In this document: positions 53,669-62,510 of the stretch, one piece after another
Layout of the letters: each line of letters begins with the position of its first letter
How positions within the stretch are numbered: the stretch's first letter is position 1
From: Aggregatilinea lenta
GTDB lineage: Bacteria > Chloroflexota > Anaerolineae > Aggregatilineales > Aggregatilineaceae
DNA length: 64,000 nt
Direction: 5' to 3'
NCBI RefSeq assembly: GCF_003569045.1
Contig: NZ_BFCB01000003.1
Span: 1,054,001 to 1,118,000, forward strand
Made by a program: the position numbers and the translations under genes
The notes under the pieces: generated by a model
Told to the model about the DNA's origin: nothing
What the model saw: only the letters and a program-made list of their open reading frames with translations
The model's database searches: none

Positions 53669-55276
53669 TTATTCGGCCCGGTAGAGCGGGAAGTACCACA
53701 GCAGATTGTCGGGCAATTGTACGTAGCCCTCGATGTCGCTGCGCATGGCGATCTCGAACGGCATGTCCACGACGTACAGCGCGGGCGCGTCTTCGATCAG
53801 AATCGACTGGTACTCCTGGGCGAGTTCGGCCTTGCGATCTTCGTCCAGCGTCGCGGCCAGCTCGTCGATGACGGCGTCCAGGTCGGGATTGCTGTAGCCC
53901 ATCCAGTTCGCCACGGCCCCGGTGCGGAAGAACAACGCGCCCGTGTAGCCGGGATCGTCCACGTACCACAGCAGGTCGCGCATCCACGCCTGGTGTTCCA
54001 GCGTGCCGAGCTGCTCGGCGAACACGGCGGATGCCTGACGGTTGATCGTCATCTCGACGCCGATCTGCGCGAACGAGTCCTGCAGCAGAATGGCGATCTG
54101 CTCGGCGGTCGGCGCGCCGTCGGAGATGTCCAGCGTGAACTCGAAGCCGTCGCCATAGCCCGCTTCGGTCAGCAGCGCCGCCGCCTTCTCCAGATCGGTG
54201 CTGTAAGGCCACAGGCTGCTGTCGTGCAACTGGCCGTCCACCGGGATCGGGCCTTCGGACACCTTGCCATTGCCGTTGAAGATGCCGTTCAGGACGTCAT
54301 CATAGGGCACAGCATAGGACAGGGCCTGCCGCACAAGTGCGTTGTCAAACGGCTCCATCTGCGTGTTGAAACCCAGGATCATCTGGTTGCGGGTGGGAAC
54401 CGACAGCACCTTGACCCCGTCCGCGTCGCGCAGCAGGTCGAGTTCGTCGGTGCTCAGGTCTTTGGCGATGTCCACTTCGCCCTGCTGGAGCAGCAGCGCG
54501 CGGTCAGCGGAGGACGGCACGACACGCAGCACGACCTGATCGAAGTACGGCTTGCCGTCCCAGTAGTCGGGGTTGGCGCGCAGGACCATCTCGACGCCGG
54601 GGTCCCAGTTCTCGACCGTGTACTCGCCGGAGCCGATGTCGTTCTTGGCCAGCCAGCGCGTCGCCCATTCGTCGTCGCTTTCGGCGTGAGCCTGGGCTTC
54701 TTCGGCGTCCATCGGCGCCTGCGACTGGTCGCGGAACAGGTAGAAGAACCACGGGCTGGGCGCGGAGAAGTTGAGTTTGAGTTGATAGTCGCCGAGCTTC
54801 TCAACCTGATCGATGCTGTCCACGTGGGCCGTCAGCGCGTTCCACTCGGTGCCGGACTGCGTGCCGTAGGCGCGCTCGAACCAGTAGACGAAGTCATCGG
54901 CGGTGACTTCGCGCCCGGTCTTGGGATAGATCACGCCGGGGCGGATGTTCAGCGTGATCGACAGGCCGTCGTCGGACCATTCCCACGATTCGACCGCCGA
55001 GCCTTCGATCTGGCTCACGTCGGCCATGCTGTAGCCGGCGCCGGTGTCGGCCCAGCCATAACGGAAGAACTGGTCGTAGACGTTGTAATTGACTTCGTTG
55101 GAGAGCTGGAAGCGGGAGAAGGGCGGATCGAGGGTTTCCACGTCGCCCGAAATGGCGATGACGAGCACGTGTTCGTCATCCTGGGCGTTTAGCGTCGCCG
55201 TGGTCGGGGCGGCCAGTGCCCCCACCACCAGGAGGACCGCTAAAACGGCGGAGGGCAGCAATCGCTGGATGCGCAT
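53669..55276 (-). CDS. ABC transporter substrate-binding protein, family 5 (Opp/Dpp type)
   Basis: 535 aa. Signal peptide LPSAVLAVLLVVGALAAPTT with cleavage near residue 31; no lipobox Cys. Family 5 features: ETLDPPFSRFQLSNEVNYNV, VESWEWSDDGLSITLNIRPG, TADDFVYWFERAYG and VLRVVPSSADRALLLQQGEV. It binds peptides, or oligosaccharides in some members; a LacI-family regulator just upstream (21 nt) makes a saccharide or glycoconjugate ligand possible. Confidence 0.93.
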   Translation of the reverse strand: MRIQRLLPSAVLAVLLVVGALAAPTTATLNAQDDEHVLVIAISGDVETLDPPFSRFQLSNEVNYNVYDQFFRYGWADTGAGYSMADVSQIEGSAVESWEWSDDGLSITLNIRPGVIYPKTGREVTADDFVYWFERAYGTQSGTEWNALTAHVDSIDQVEKLGDYQLKLNFSAPSPWFFYLFRDQSQAPMDAEEAQAHAESDDEWATRWLAKNDIGSGEYTVENWDPGVEMVLRANPDYWDGKPYFDQVVLRVVPSSADRALLLQQGEVDIAKDLSTDELDLLRDADGVKVLSVPTRNQMILGFNTQMEPFDNALVRQALSYAVPYDDVLNGIFNGNGKVSEGPIPVDGQLHDSSLWPYSTDLEKAAALLTEAGYGDGFEFTLDISDGAPTAEQIAILLQDSFAQIGVEMTINRQASAVFAEQLGTLEHQAWMRDLLWYVDDPGYTGALFFRTGAVANWMGYSNPDLDAVIDELAATLDEDRKAELAQEYQSILIEDAPALYVVDMPFEIAMRSDIEGYVQLPDNLLWYFPLYRAE

Positions 55277-55297
55277 ATTCTCACTCCTTGACAGGCT

Positions 55298-56362
55298 TTA
55301 CTCAGGTCGGTCGGGACGATTTTCCAGGGCTGGCGATGTGTCGATTGGCGCGCGCTCTCCTTTCCATTTGCTGCCACACGACGCGCGAACTTTCAGTTCG
55401 GTTTCCAAAACAACGGTGCGTGTTGGGCGGTCCGGCTCGGCGATGCGGTCCAGCAGGAGCCTTGCCGCCGCGTGCCCGATGTCGAAAGTCGGCTGCGCGA
55501 CCGTTGTCAGCGGCGGATTGAGTGAGATCGCCCAGGCGAGATCGTCGAAGCCGACGACCGCGATCTCGTCCGGGATGATGCGCCCCGCCTCGTGAATGGC
55601 GTTGAGCGCGCCGGTCGTCATCTGGTTGTTGGCGACAAACAGGGCGGTGGGCGGGTCGGGTTGGGAGATCAGATCCCAGGCCAGCTCGTACCCCGCGCTG
55701 TGGCGGTAGTCGCCGAAGCGCGTCAGCGACGACTCCACCTTGAGCCTGGCATCGGACATCGCCTGTAAATAGCCGTTGTAGCGTTCACGCCCGGACGTGA
55801 GGTGCAGCGGGCCGCTGATAACGCCGATCCGCTGGTGGCCGAGCGCGATCAGGTGCTGGATCGCGCGCAGCGAGCCGCTGAAGTTGTTGGTCAGCACGGT
55901 GTCCACGTCCGTGGTGCTCACGCGGCGGTCGATGACCACTGCCGGAAGGCCGCTTTCCACCACCTCCGCCAGCGCCAGTGAGTCTTCACGCGTGGGCGCG
56001 ATGATCAGCCCATCGATGGCTTCCAACTGCATCAGGCGCAGGAAGGAATCTTCGCGCTCCTGGTCCGCGTCGGCGTTTCCAATCAGCACGCTGTAGCCTT
56101 CGTGTGACAGCAGGTGCTCGATGCCGCGCAGCACGTGGATGTAAAACGGGTTGGTGATGTCTGAGAACACGACGCCGATCAGGCGGCTGTCCGTGGCCCG
56201 CAGCCGCTGCGCGACCCGGCTGGGGCGGTAATCGAGTTCGTCAATCGCCTGGAGCACGCGCTGCGCCAGCTCGTCCGCGACGTAGGGCCGGTGGTTGAGC
56301 ACCCTCGACACGGTACTGACGGAGACGCCTGCGCGCTGCGCTACATCTTTAATGGTTGCCAT
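55298..56362 (-). CDS. LacI-family transcriptional regulator (LacI2)
   Basis: 354 aa. HTH TIKDVAQRAGVSVSTVSRVL (residues 3-22) and hinge helix QAIDELDYRPSRVAQRLRAT. The effector domain begins SRLIGVVFSDITNPFYIHVL and includes ALFVANNQMTTGALNAIHEA and PDEIAVVGFDDLAWA. First gene of the Opp-type operon, so it is autoregulated. The palindrome at 56430-56445 is its likely operator. Confidence 0.93.
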   Translation of the reverse strand: MATIKDVAQRAGVSVSTVSRVLNHRPYVADELAQRVLQAIDELDYRPSRVAQRLRATDSRLIGVVFSDITNPFYIHVLRGIEHLLSHEGYSVLIGNADADQEREDSFLRLMQLEAIDGLIIAPTREDSLALAEVVESGLPAVVIDRRVSTTDVDTVLTNNFSGSLRAIQHLIALGHQRIGVISGPLHLTSGRERYNGYLQAMSDARLKVESSLTRFGDYRHSAGYELAWDLISQPDPPTALFVANNQMTTGALNAIHEAGRIIPDEIAVVGFDDLAWAISLNPPLTTVAQPTFDIGHAAARLLLDRIAEPDRPTRTVVLETELKVRASCGSKWKGERAPIDTSPALENRPDRPE

Positions 56363-56809
56363 GTTTAGGGTCCAGGGTTCCCGATTCCTTGCGATAAAAA
56401 CGATTTCTTAACGGTAATGCGTGAAAGGTCTGAAAACGATATCAGATCCATCATAGAACAGAGCGGTTCGCGTGTCAACCGGTGCGCGGGCTTGAGAAGG
56501 TGTTTAATAAGTCCCCTCAAGCCCCGGCCCCTTCTCCCCTCTGAGGGGAGAAGGGGAGATTTTTCCCTCGCCCTTGAGGGAGAGGGGTGACACGCAGTGC
56601 CGGAATGAGGGCTTTTTCAGCACACTCTGAAACTCATCGGGTTTGGCGGCCTTACGTGAGGGTTAGTGCATCTGGGGCGGGGAAAAGGCGCACGCCCTAT
56701 TCAGGCGCCTGTGTTTTTGCCTGGATAGAGCGTGCGCCACCAGTCCGAACATACGGGTGCTTATGTGTTTTCAATGCTGCGCGCGAGCAAGTGGTACCGG
56801 GCGCTGAGC
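56363..56809. repeat. Region with CTCACCCC-type palindromic element
   Basis: 447 bp without a supported gene. CCCCTTCTCCCCTC (56528-56541) and GAGGGGAGAAGGGG (56543-56556) form a perfect 14-bp stem with a single central base, followed by CCCTC/GAGGG and GAGAGGGGTGA up to 56592. It belongs to the same family as the elements at 26624 and 35917 and may end the ribose-type operon. Confidence 0.7.
56430..56445. promoter_or_regulatory. Candidate LacI2 operator
   Basis: The 16-bp imperfect palindrome CTGAAAACGATATCAG, with matching CTGA/TCAG arms and the central CG usual for LacI-family sites, lies about 68 nt upstream of the LacI2 start. A partly similar AAAACGATTTC occurs near 56396. Confidence 0.65.
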
Positions 56810-57580
56810 CTAAACCAGCGCCGCTGCAGGCAGGGTGTCGCTAATGCCGGTAATCACTTTTTCGACTTCCTCGATCGTCGTCTTCTTCGGATTGACTTCG
56901 CACACTTTTTTCCCGCGCCGGATGATCACGATCCGGTCGACAACCTGGAAGACGTGGTAGATATTGTGCGTGATGAAGACGCAGGACACGCCCGCGTCGC
57001 GCGCGTTGCGGATAAAGCGCAGCACACCCTGCGTCTCTTCTACGCCCAGGTTGTTCGTCGGCTCGTCGAGGATGATCAGGTCCGCCTCGAAGAACATGGC
57101 CCGCGCGATGGCAATCGACTGCCGCTCGCCGCCCGACAGCGCCGTGATCGGCGTGTTGGGATCGAGTTCTTTCGTAAGGCCCACTTTCTTGAACAGCTTA
57201 CTCGTCTCCCGCTCCATGCGCCTCTTGTCCATCCGGTTCAGGAAGCGCGGCCCGATGATCGGCTCGCGGCCCAGGAAGAGGTTGCGTATGATGGAGAGTT
57301 GGGGGACCAGCGCGGAGTCCTGGTAGATCGTCTCGATGCCCAGCTCGATGGCGTCCCAGGTGTCGTTCAGCTTGACCGGCTTATTCTTGAAGTAGATGTC
57401 GCCGCTGGTCGCCTTGTGCGCGCCGGACAGAATCTTGATTAGGGTGGATTTGCCCGCGCCGTTATCGCCGACGAGGCCGACGATCTCGCGCTCGTTGATA
57501 GTCAATGATACATCGTCAAGCGCCTGGACCCGGCCAAACATCTTGCTGATGTGTTCCATTCGGACGAGTTCATCAGTCAC
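56810..57580 (-). CDS. Ribose-type ABC transporter ATPase, single domain
   Basis: 256 aa with one nucleotide-binding domain: Walker A GLVGDNGAGKSTLIKIL (about residue 37), signature LSGGERQSIAIARAMFF, Walker B LIILDEPTNNLGVEE (LDEPTNNL, atypical last residues), His switch VFITHNIYH. The usual RbsA has two such domains in about 500 residues, so this is a half-size (FrcA-type) ATPase acting as a homodimer. A GTG start is used with GGAG inside the end of the permease gene; the gap is 4 nt. Confidence 0.9.
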   Translation of the reverse strand: MTDELVRMEHISKMFGRVQALDDVSLTINEREIVGLVGDNGAGKSTLIKILSGAHKATSGDIYFKNKPVKLNDTWDAIELGIETIYQDSALVPQLSIIRNLFLGREPIIGPRFLNRMDKRRMERETSKLFKKVGLTKELDPNTPITALSGGERQSIAIARAMFFEADLIILDEPTNNLGVEETQGVLRFIRNARDAGVSCVFITHNIYHVFQVVDRIVIIRRGKKVCEVNPKKTTIEEVEKVITGISDTLPAAALV

Positions 57581-57584
57581 CGCA

Positions 57585-58595
57585 TTACTCTCCTGGCTGC
57601 AAGTTCCGCTCGACGAGCGAGTGCACGGACATCATGATGAGGATAATCGCGCCGATGAAGATGTTATAGGCCAGCCCCGGCACACCGATGAAGACGATCC
57701 CGTTGCGCATGACGCGCAGGATGAGTACGCCGAGAACCGTGCCGATAATCGTGCCCCTGCCGCCCGAAAGCAGTGTCCCGCCGATCACGACCATCGCGAT
57801 GACTTCCAGCTCGTAGCCTGCACCGCTGTTCGGGTTGGCTGCCGAAACGCGGATCGAGCTGGTGATTCCGGCATACCCGGACATAACCGCCGTCAGCACG
57901 AACAGCCACACCTTCGTGCGCCCGACGGGCACCCCGCGCGCGCGCGCCGAGCTGGGGTTGCCGCCCGCCGCCTGAATCCAGTTGCCCACCTTGGCTTGTG
58001 TGAGCACGTAATTCAGCAGGATGGCAAAGGCAATGAACCAGAGCAGCGACGCGAAAATGCGGAACTCGCTAATGTGAAAGTCGCCGACGATGATATTCAT
58101 CAGCCGCGATTCGGCGTTCCAGGTGCGCTGCGGAAAGCCATCCGTAATGTAGAGGGCGCTGCCGCGCACGACGAACTGCATGCCGAGCGTGACGAGGAAC
58201 GAGGTGATCTTCAGCCGGGTGACGAACCAGCCGTTAGCAAACCCGATCAGGGCCGCGATCACCATGGCTACCACAAAGCCGACTTCGAGCGATGCGGCTC
58301 CTTCGTTTAACAGGGTCCACATCACGATCGGCGTGATGCCAAAGACCGCGCCGACCGACAGGTCGAATTCGCCCGACGTCATCAGCATGGTCATGCCCAG
58401 CGCGATCATGCCCAGCTCCGGGATGAAGGCGAGCATATTGCTGATGTTGCCCGACGAGTAGAAGCGCGACTCCATCACGGAGAAGATGATAATTTCAGCA
58501 AGCAGCAGGATGAGCGGCCCAAACTCGGGGATGGAGATGATCCTTCTAGCGTCGGGCCGGAAAACACCTTTTTGGCGGAGAGAGATCGATGACAT
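57585..58595 (-). CDS. Ribose-type ABC transporter permease (RbsC family)
   Basis: 336 aa with eight to ten predicted helices; signatures are FGPLILLLAEIIIFSVMES, MLMTSGEFDLSVGAVFGITP (residues about 68-87), GWFVTRLKITSFLVTLGMQF and MVVIGGTLLSGGRGTIIGTV, all typical of RbsC/FrcC permeases. AGGGAAGGA precedes the ATG. A 14-bp hairpin separates it from the binding-protein gene. Confidence 0.93.
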   Translation of the reverse strand: MSSISLRQKGVFRPDARRIISIPEFGPLILLLAEIIIFSVMESRFYSSGNISNMLAFIPELGMIALGMTMLMTSGEFDLSVGAVFGITPIVMWTLLNEGAASLEVGFVVAMVIAALIGFANGWFVTRLKITSFLVTLGMQFVVRGSALYITDGFPQRTWNAESRLMNIIVGDFHISEFRIFASLLWFIAFAILLNYVLTQAKVGNWIQAAGGNPSSARARGVPVGRTKVWLFVLTAVMSGYAGITSSIRVSAANPNSGAGYELEVIAMVVIGGTLLSGGRGTIIGTVLGVLILRVMRNGIVFIGVPGLAYNIFIGAIILIMMSVHSLVERNLQPGE

Positions 58596-58637
58596 CGAGT
58601 CCTTCCCTAAGTTTTTTTGAAAGTGGCGAACAATGGG

Positions 58638-58669
58638 TATGAGACTGGCGGTATGCCGCCAGTCTCATA
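58638..58669 (-). promoter_or_regulatory. 14-bp perfect hairpin between binding-protein and permease genes
   Basis: TATGAGACTGGCGG (58638-58651) and CCGCCAGTCTCATA (58656-58669) are exact complements with a TATG loop. It lies about 47 nt beyond the binding-protein stop and 43 nt before the permease start. No T tract, so more likely mRNA stabilisation or partial termination than full termination. Confidence 0.75.
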
Positions 58670-58715
58670 TCGTTCACGCTGCTATGAAGTCACATCTGCC
58701 ACAGCAAGAAAAGGG

Positions 58716-59666
58716 TTAGCCGCCCTGCATGATGTTGAGGTAGATCTCAGCCGAATCGGCTTCGTACAGGGTGCCGACGATGACGTCGAACCCCGGCGGA
58801 ATGCCGCTGGACGCCATCATAGCCATGGTCAGGCCCATGTAGCTGGTCGCCTGCGGATCCTGCCACATTGCCGCATTCACGTATCCATCCAGCACTTCCT
58901 GGGCGGTTTCGGGCGAGTTGCCCCAACCGACCACCGGAATCGCGCCAGCTTCAACGCCAACCTGATCGAAGACGCGCGCGATGCTGCCCGTCACGAGGTC
59001 GCCCAGGCCGATAATCGCGTCGATATTGTCCTGGTTCGCGGTCAGGTAGTCCGACATGCGGGTGATGATCTCCGCCTGGTCAAGCGTCGCGTCGGTCACT
59101 TCGTATTCGATCCCGAGCGGGTCGAACACGCTGGAGATGCCTTCGGTTTCCAGCGCCTGGTAGGTCGCGCCGGGGACTTCCACCGGCATCCACACGAAGT
59201 CGCCTTCGCTGACGAAGCCGTTATCGACGAGGTACTGCGCCCAACGACGGCCAATCTCGACATTGTCGCCGCCCACGTAGGCGTCGCGGCCACTGTCGGC
59301 ATCTTCAGTGTTAATGATGATGACCGGGATGCCAGCGTCATGGGCCTCTGCGATGACCTCGGTCAGGGAACCCGGATCGGGCGTGCTGGTGACAATGCCG
59401 GTCGCGCCCGCGGCAATCGCTGCACGGAACGCTTCTTGGTGCGAGGGCACATCGCCGCTGTGGAACGAGGTGCGAACCTCGATGCCGGTGTCGGCGGACC
59501 ACTGCTCAGCACCATCGAGGAAGTACGTCCAGACCGGGTCCGCCGGGGAGCCGTGCGAAATCCAGTAGAAGACGCGGGTGTCGTCTTGGGCCGAGGCAGT
59601 ATACGGAACTGCGAATGCGAGGACCAGAGTCAAAGTCAGTAGAAGCAGACCGAGCTTTTTAATCAT
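58716..59666 (-). CDS. Ribose-type ABC transporter substrate-binding protein (RbsB family)
   Basis: 316 aa. Signal peptide LGLLLLTLTLVLAFAVPYTA with cleavage near residue 25. The PBP1 fold is seen in YWISHGSPADPVWTYFLDGA, AAIAAGATGIVTSTPDPGSL, DAGIPVIIINTEDADSG and IDAIIGLGDLVTGSIARVFD. It binds a free sugar outside the membrane. GAGGGA precedes the start. First gene of the three-gene importer. Confidence 0.92.
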   Translation of the reverse strand: MIKKLGLLLLTLTLVLAFAVPYTASAQDDTRVFYWISHGSPADPVWTYFLDGAEQWSADTGIEVRTSFHSGDVPSHQEAFRAAIAAGATGIVTSTPDPGSLTEVIAEAHDAGIPVIIINTEDADSGRDAYVGGDNVEIGRRWAQYLVDNGFVSEGDFVWMPVEVPGATYQALETEGISSVFDPLGIEYEVTDATLDQAEIITRMSDYLTANQDNIDAIIGLGDLVTGSIARVFDQVGVEAGAIPVVGWGNSPETAQEVLDGYVNAAMWQDPQATSYMGLTMAMMASSGIPPGFDVIVGTLYEADSAEIYLNIMQGG

Positions 59667-60048
59667 TGCAATCCCTCTTCAACATTTAATAACCCATACG
59701 AAGTGGAGCTTAGCTCATGGGACGGGACCCGACCTCTTCAGGCCGCTGGTGCCTCCTTTCTGAACATGAAAGCGAAAATCTACGATGACGGGTCGCTGTC
59801 TCGCTCCGAAACAAGATCAGGCTTACACTGAAATTGCAGTCGAGCGGATCGGGCCGACCATCGTGAAACAAACCGCATAGTTATTCTTATGGCCGCGCTG
59901 TACGGAGCGGTGTGCAGTAATGAACCAATGAAGCATAGAATTACGACCATTGTAGGTGCATATTGATGCACGGTCAAACTGGGCGCTCAGAAGCGGCTGG
60001 CGGCGCGAGAGAAATCAGGCATTTGTGACTACCCATAGGGAGAAAAGA
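59667..60048. promoter_or_regulatory. Divergent control region between importer and deoC
   Basis: 382 bp between minus-strand rbsB-like and plus-strand deoC. GTGCAT (59956-59961) and ATGCAC (59966-59971) form a short palindrome about 78 nt before deoC; GAGCT-T-AGCTC (about 59704-59714) is a second one near the importer start. Either could be a regulator site. No gene is supported. Confidence 0.45.
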
Positions 60049-60732
60049 ATGGATTACACCTATCAAGACATCGCCAAGATGATCGACCATTCGCTGCTTA
60101 ACCCGACGCTGACGCAGGACGCGCTCGAAGAAGGCATCCGGCTGGCGCTGGACTACGACGCGGCCAGCGTGTGCATCCTGCCGTACTATCTCAAGCGCTG
60201 CGCGGATCTGCTGCGCGGCAGCGACGTGCGGGCCAGCACGACGATCGGGTTCCCGCACGGCGGCCATACGACCGCGATCAAGGTGGCCGAGGCGGAGCAG
60301 GCTCTTGCGGATGGCGGCGAAGAACTGGACATGGTGGTCAACATCAGCCAGGTGCTCAGCGGCAAGTGGGATTACGTCGCCAAAGACATCCGCGCCGTGA
60401 CCGAGGTGACGCACGCCGCCGGGCAAAAGGTCAAGGTCATCTTCGAGAACTGTTACCTGAACGACGACCAGAAGATCATGCTGTGCAAGATCTGCGGCGA
60501 GATCGGTGTAGACTGGGTCAAGACCTCGACCGGGTACGGGTCCGGCGGCGCGACGGACGAGGACCTGACGCTCATGCGCGCGCACGTTCCGGCCAGCGTG
60601 CAGGTCAAGGCGGCGGGCGGCGTGCGCACGCTGGATCGTTTGCTGGAAGTACGCGCGCTGGGTGTCACACGCTGCGGTGCGACCCGCACGGCAGGCATTC
60701 TGGACGAGGCGAAGGCGCGCCTGGGGCTGTAG
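60049..60732 (+). CDS. deoC: Deoxyribose-phosphate aldolase
   Basis: 227 aa class I aldolase that splits 2-deoxyribose 5-phosphate into glyceraldehyde 3-phosphate and acetaldehyde. Signatures are MIDHSLLNPTLTQ (residues 12-24), IGFPHGGHTTAIKV, ELDMVVNISQVLSGKWDYV (catalytic Asp), the Schiff-base Lys in WVKTSTGYGSGGAT (about 163) and the proton-relay Lys in QVKAAGGVRTLDRLL (about 192). ATG 60049 follows AGGGAG; the longer upstream frame is not in the family. It converges on the shikimate-dehydrogenase-like gene with a 6-nt gap. It and the ribose-type importer suggest use of (deoxy)ribose or related sugars. Confidence 0.95.
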   Translation: MDYTYQDIAKMIDHSLLNPTLTQDALEEGIRLALDYDAASVCILPYYLKRCADLLRGSDVRASTTIGFPHGGHTTAIKVAEAEQALADGGEELDMVVNISQVLSGKWDYVAKDIRAVTEVTHAAGQKVKVIFENCYLNDDQKIMLCKICGEIGVDWVKTSTGYGSGGATDEDLTLMRAHVPASVQVKAAGGVRTLDRLLEVRALGVTRCGATRTAGILDEAKARLGL

Positions 60733-60738
60733 CCCGGC

Positions 60739-61701
60739 TTATCGCAGGGCTTCGGCGGCGGCACGCAGCTCGTTGAACAACGCGGGCGTGATGTCGACGT
60801 CGAAGATCTGGCCGACGATCATCGACCAGCCCGCCAGGAAGTAGTACCAGCCATCGACCACGGTCAGGTTGCGCGCGGCGCGCTGCCGTTCCGCCTGATG
60901 CAGAAAATCAAGCTCGCCCCGGTAGTTCAGTTCCCAGGCGAAACCGCCCTGCGGAAACACGCCCTCGTCCGTGATGGGCGAGCCGGGCGTATCTTTGCCC
61001 ATGCCGGTGGCGTTGATCACCATCGATCCCGGCGGCAGCGCGGCCATGAGGCGGTCGTTGGCGGCGGGATCGCTGTTTTCCACGAACTCGAATTCGATGC
61101 CGGATGCGGGCATGTGGGTGTCGAGCAGGTCGCGCAGGCTGTCCAGGCGCGGCCTGCCGCGATTGACGAAGATCACCCGCGTGGGCCGGTCTTCCGGCGG
61201 CAGCGTGCGGGTAAGGTAGACGCTGATGGCGGTTGCCGATCCGCCCGCGCCCAAACACAGGATGTGCGCCTTGCTCCGGTTCCAGGTGCCCGGCGGGACG
61301 AACTGCTGCATGGACAGCCCCGACGTGATCGGATCGACCGCGTGCCCGACCAGCTTGCCGTCGCGTTTGTACACCGACGCAACTTCCTGCGTGAGCTGCG
61401 CTTCGGCGGTCAGCACATCGAACAGGTCGCGGGCCGCGCTCAGCGTGTTGAGCTTGTGCGTGGTGATGACCGCGCCTAGCGACAGGGGATCGCACTTGAT
61501 CTGGTAGATCGCCCGGCGGTACACCTCGGCTGGCCCGTTGATCGGCAGGTCCAGCCCGACCAGCTCCGCGTTCCCTAGCCCCAGGATCTCGGCCCAGCGC
61601 GGGAACATCCGGCGGCTGAGCGAGCGCCCGGTCGTGACGCCGAAAAAGTAGGCGGTGGGCACGTCGCGCGTCACGACATCGAATTCGGGGGCGTCGGGCA
61701 T
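60739..61701 (-). CDS. Divergent shikimate dehydrogenase-family protein
   Basis: 320 aa. N-terminal substrate domain with FFGVTTGRSLSRRMFPRWAE, GAVITTHKLNTLSAARDLFD (the catalytic Lys in THK, canonical PHK), and the Rossmann motif ILCLGAGGSATAISVYLTR (about residue 148). The substrate-site Asn (usual AVNT) is replaced by SVYK, while the Asp in VGHAVDP is kept. The C-terminal helix region is WYYFLAGWSMIVGQIF. It likely oxidises a polyol or quinate-like compound instead of shikimate; the sugar operon context supports this, but it is inference. Confidence 0.83.
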   Translation of the reverse strand: MPDAPEFDVVTRDVPTAYFFGVTTGRSLSRRMFPRWAEILGLGNAELVGLDLPINGPAEVYRRAIYQIKCDPLSLGAVITTHKLNTLSAARDLFDVLTAEAQLTQEVASVYKRDGKLVGHAVDPITSGLSMQQFVPPGTWNRSKAHILCLGAGGSATAISVYLTRTLPPEDRPTRVIFVNRGRPRLDSLRDLLDTHMPASGIEFEFVENSDPAANDRLMAALPPGSMVINATGMGKDTPGSPITDEGVFPQGGFAWELNYRGELDFLHQAERQRAARNLTVVDGWYYFLAGWSMIVGQIFDVDITPALFNELRAAAEALR

Positions 61702-61705
61702 GGGG

Positions 61706-62479
61706 TCAGCCTCCGTACACGCGCTTGAGCCGCCGCCGGTAGTCGTCGTACGAGTCCTCGAAGCCCTGCTGCGACTTTTCCGCCCCGGCGAACACGCTGC
61801 TGGTCAGCACGAGCGGCGGCTTGCCGAGCGCCACGAGCCGCTGCGCGATGGCGCACTTCAGCGCGTTCGTCACCGCCGCCCCGCCGATCGTCGAGCCGGG
61901 GCCGACCGGATCGTCCAACCCTTCGACGCGGACCATTGCATCCCCGGCGGGTGTGCAGTTGTCGATCGTGACGTCGGCAATATCGATCAGCTTCTTGCCG
62001 GAACTGTGCTTGGGTGGCTGCAAGCGGCTGTGGTCTTTGGAGATCACGGCGATGACGAGCAGATCGCGTTTTTTCGCTTCGAGCGCCATCTCCACCACGA
62101 CCTCGTTCACGCCGCTGTTAGAGAAAATCAGAAAGCTGTCCGGCGGCTGGAGCACGAAGTTGCGCAGGATGACCGGCGCGAAGCCCTCGACGTGTTCGAG
62201 AAACATCGCCTGCCGCTGCCCGTTCGCGCCCACCACCTGAGTGTGGTACGTGAGCGACAGTTCCACGATCGGGTGGAAGCCGGGGAAGCTGCCGTGGCGC
62301 GGGTACATTTCCTCGATCATCATGCGCGAGTGGCCGGTGGCGAACATATGCACCAGCCCGTCATTGGCGATCGTGTGCGCGCAGATCTCTGCCGCGCGCT
62401 CGATGTGCTCCATTTCGTGTTCGCGGATGCGCTTGAGGATCGCCTCCGCCGCATCCAGGTAGGCCAGGGCCGGGTCCAT
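61706..62479 (-). CDS. SIS-domain sugar-phosphate isomerase-like protein (UPF0309 family)
   Basis: 257 aa. Single SIS domain with ATGHSRMMIEEMYPRHGSFP (residues 46-65; the glycine/serine phosphosugar loop) and FLIFSNSGVNEVVVEMALEA (about 114-133), both typical of UPF0309. GPGSTIGGAAVTNALKCAIA is another family block. It lies 4 nt from the shikimate-dehydrogenase-like gene and 31 nt from the metallo-beta-lactamase-fold gene, so all three are one operon. Confidence 0.88.
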   Translation of the reverse strand: MDPALAYLDAAEAILKRIREHEMEHIERAAEICAHTIANDGLVHMFATGHSRMMIEEMYPRHGSFPGFHPIVELSLTYHTQVVGANGQRQAMFLEHVEGFAPVILRNFVLQPPDSFLIFSNSGVNEVVVEMALEAKKRDLLVIAVISKDHSRLQPPKHSSGKKLIDIADVTIDNCTPAGDAMVRVEGLDDPVGPGSTIGGAAVTNALKCAIAQRLVALGKPPLVLTSSVFAGAEKSQQGFEDSYDDYRRRLKRVYGG

Positions 62480-62510
62480 CGGTCATCCTCTCCATTGTGT
62501 GCAGGGTAGG

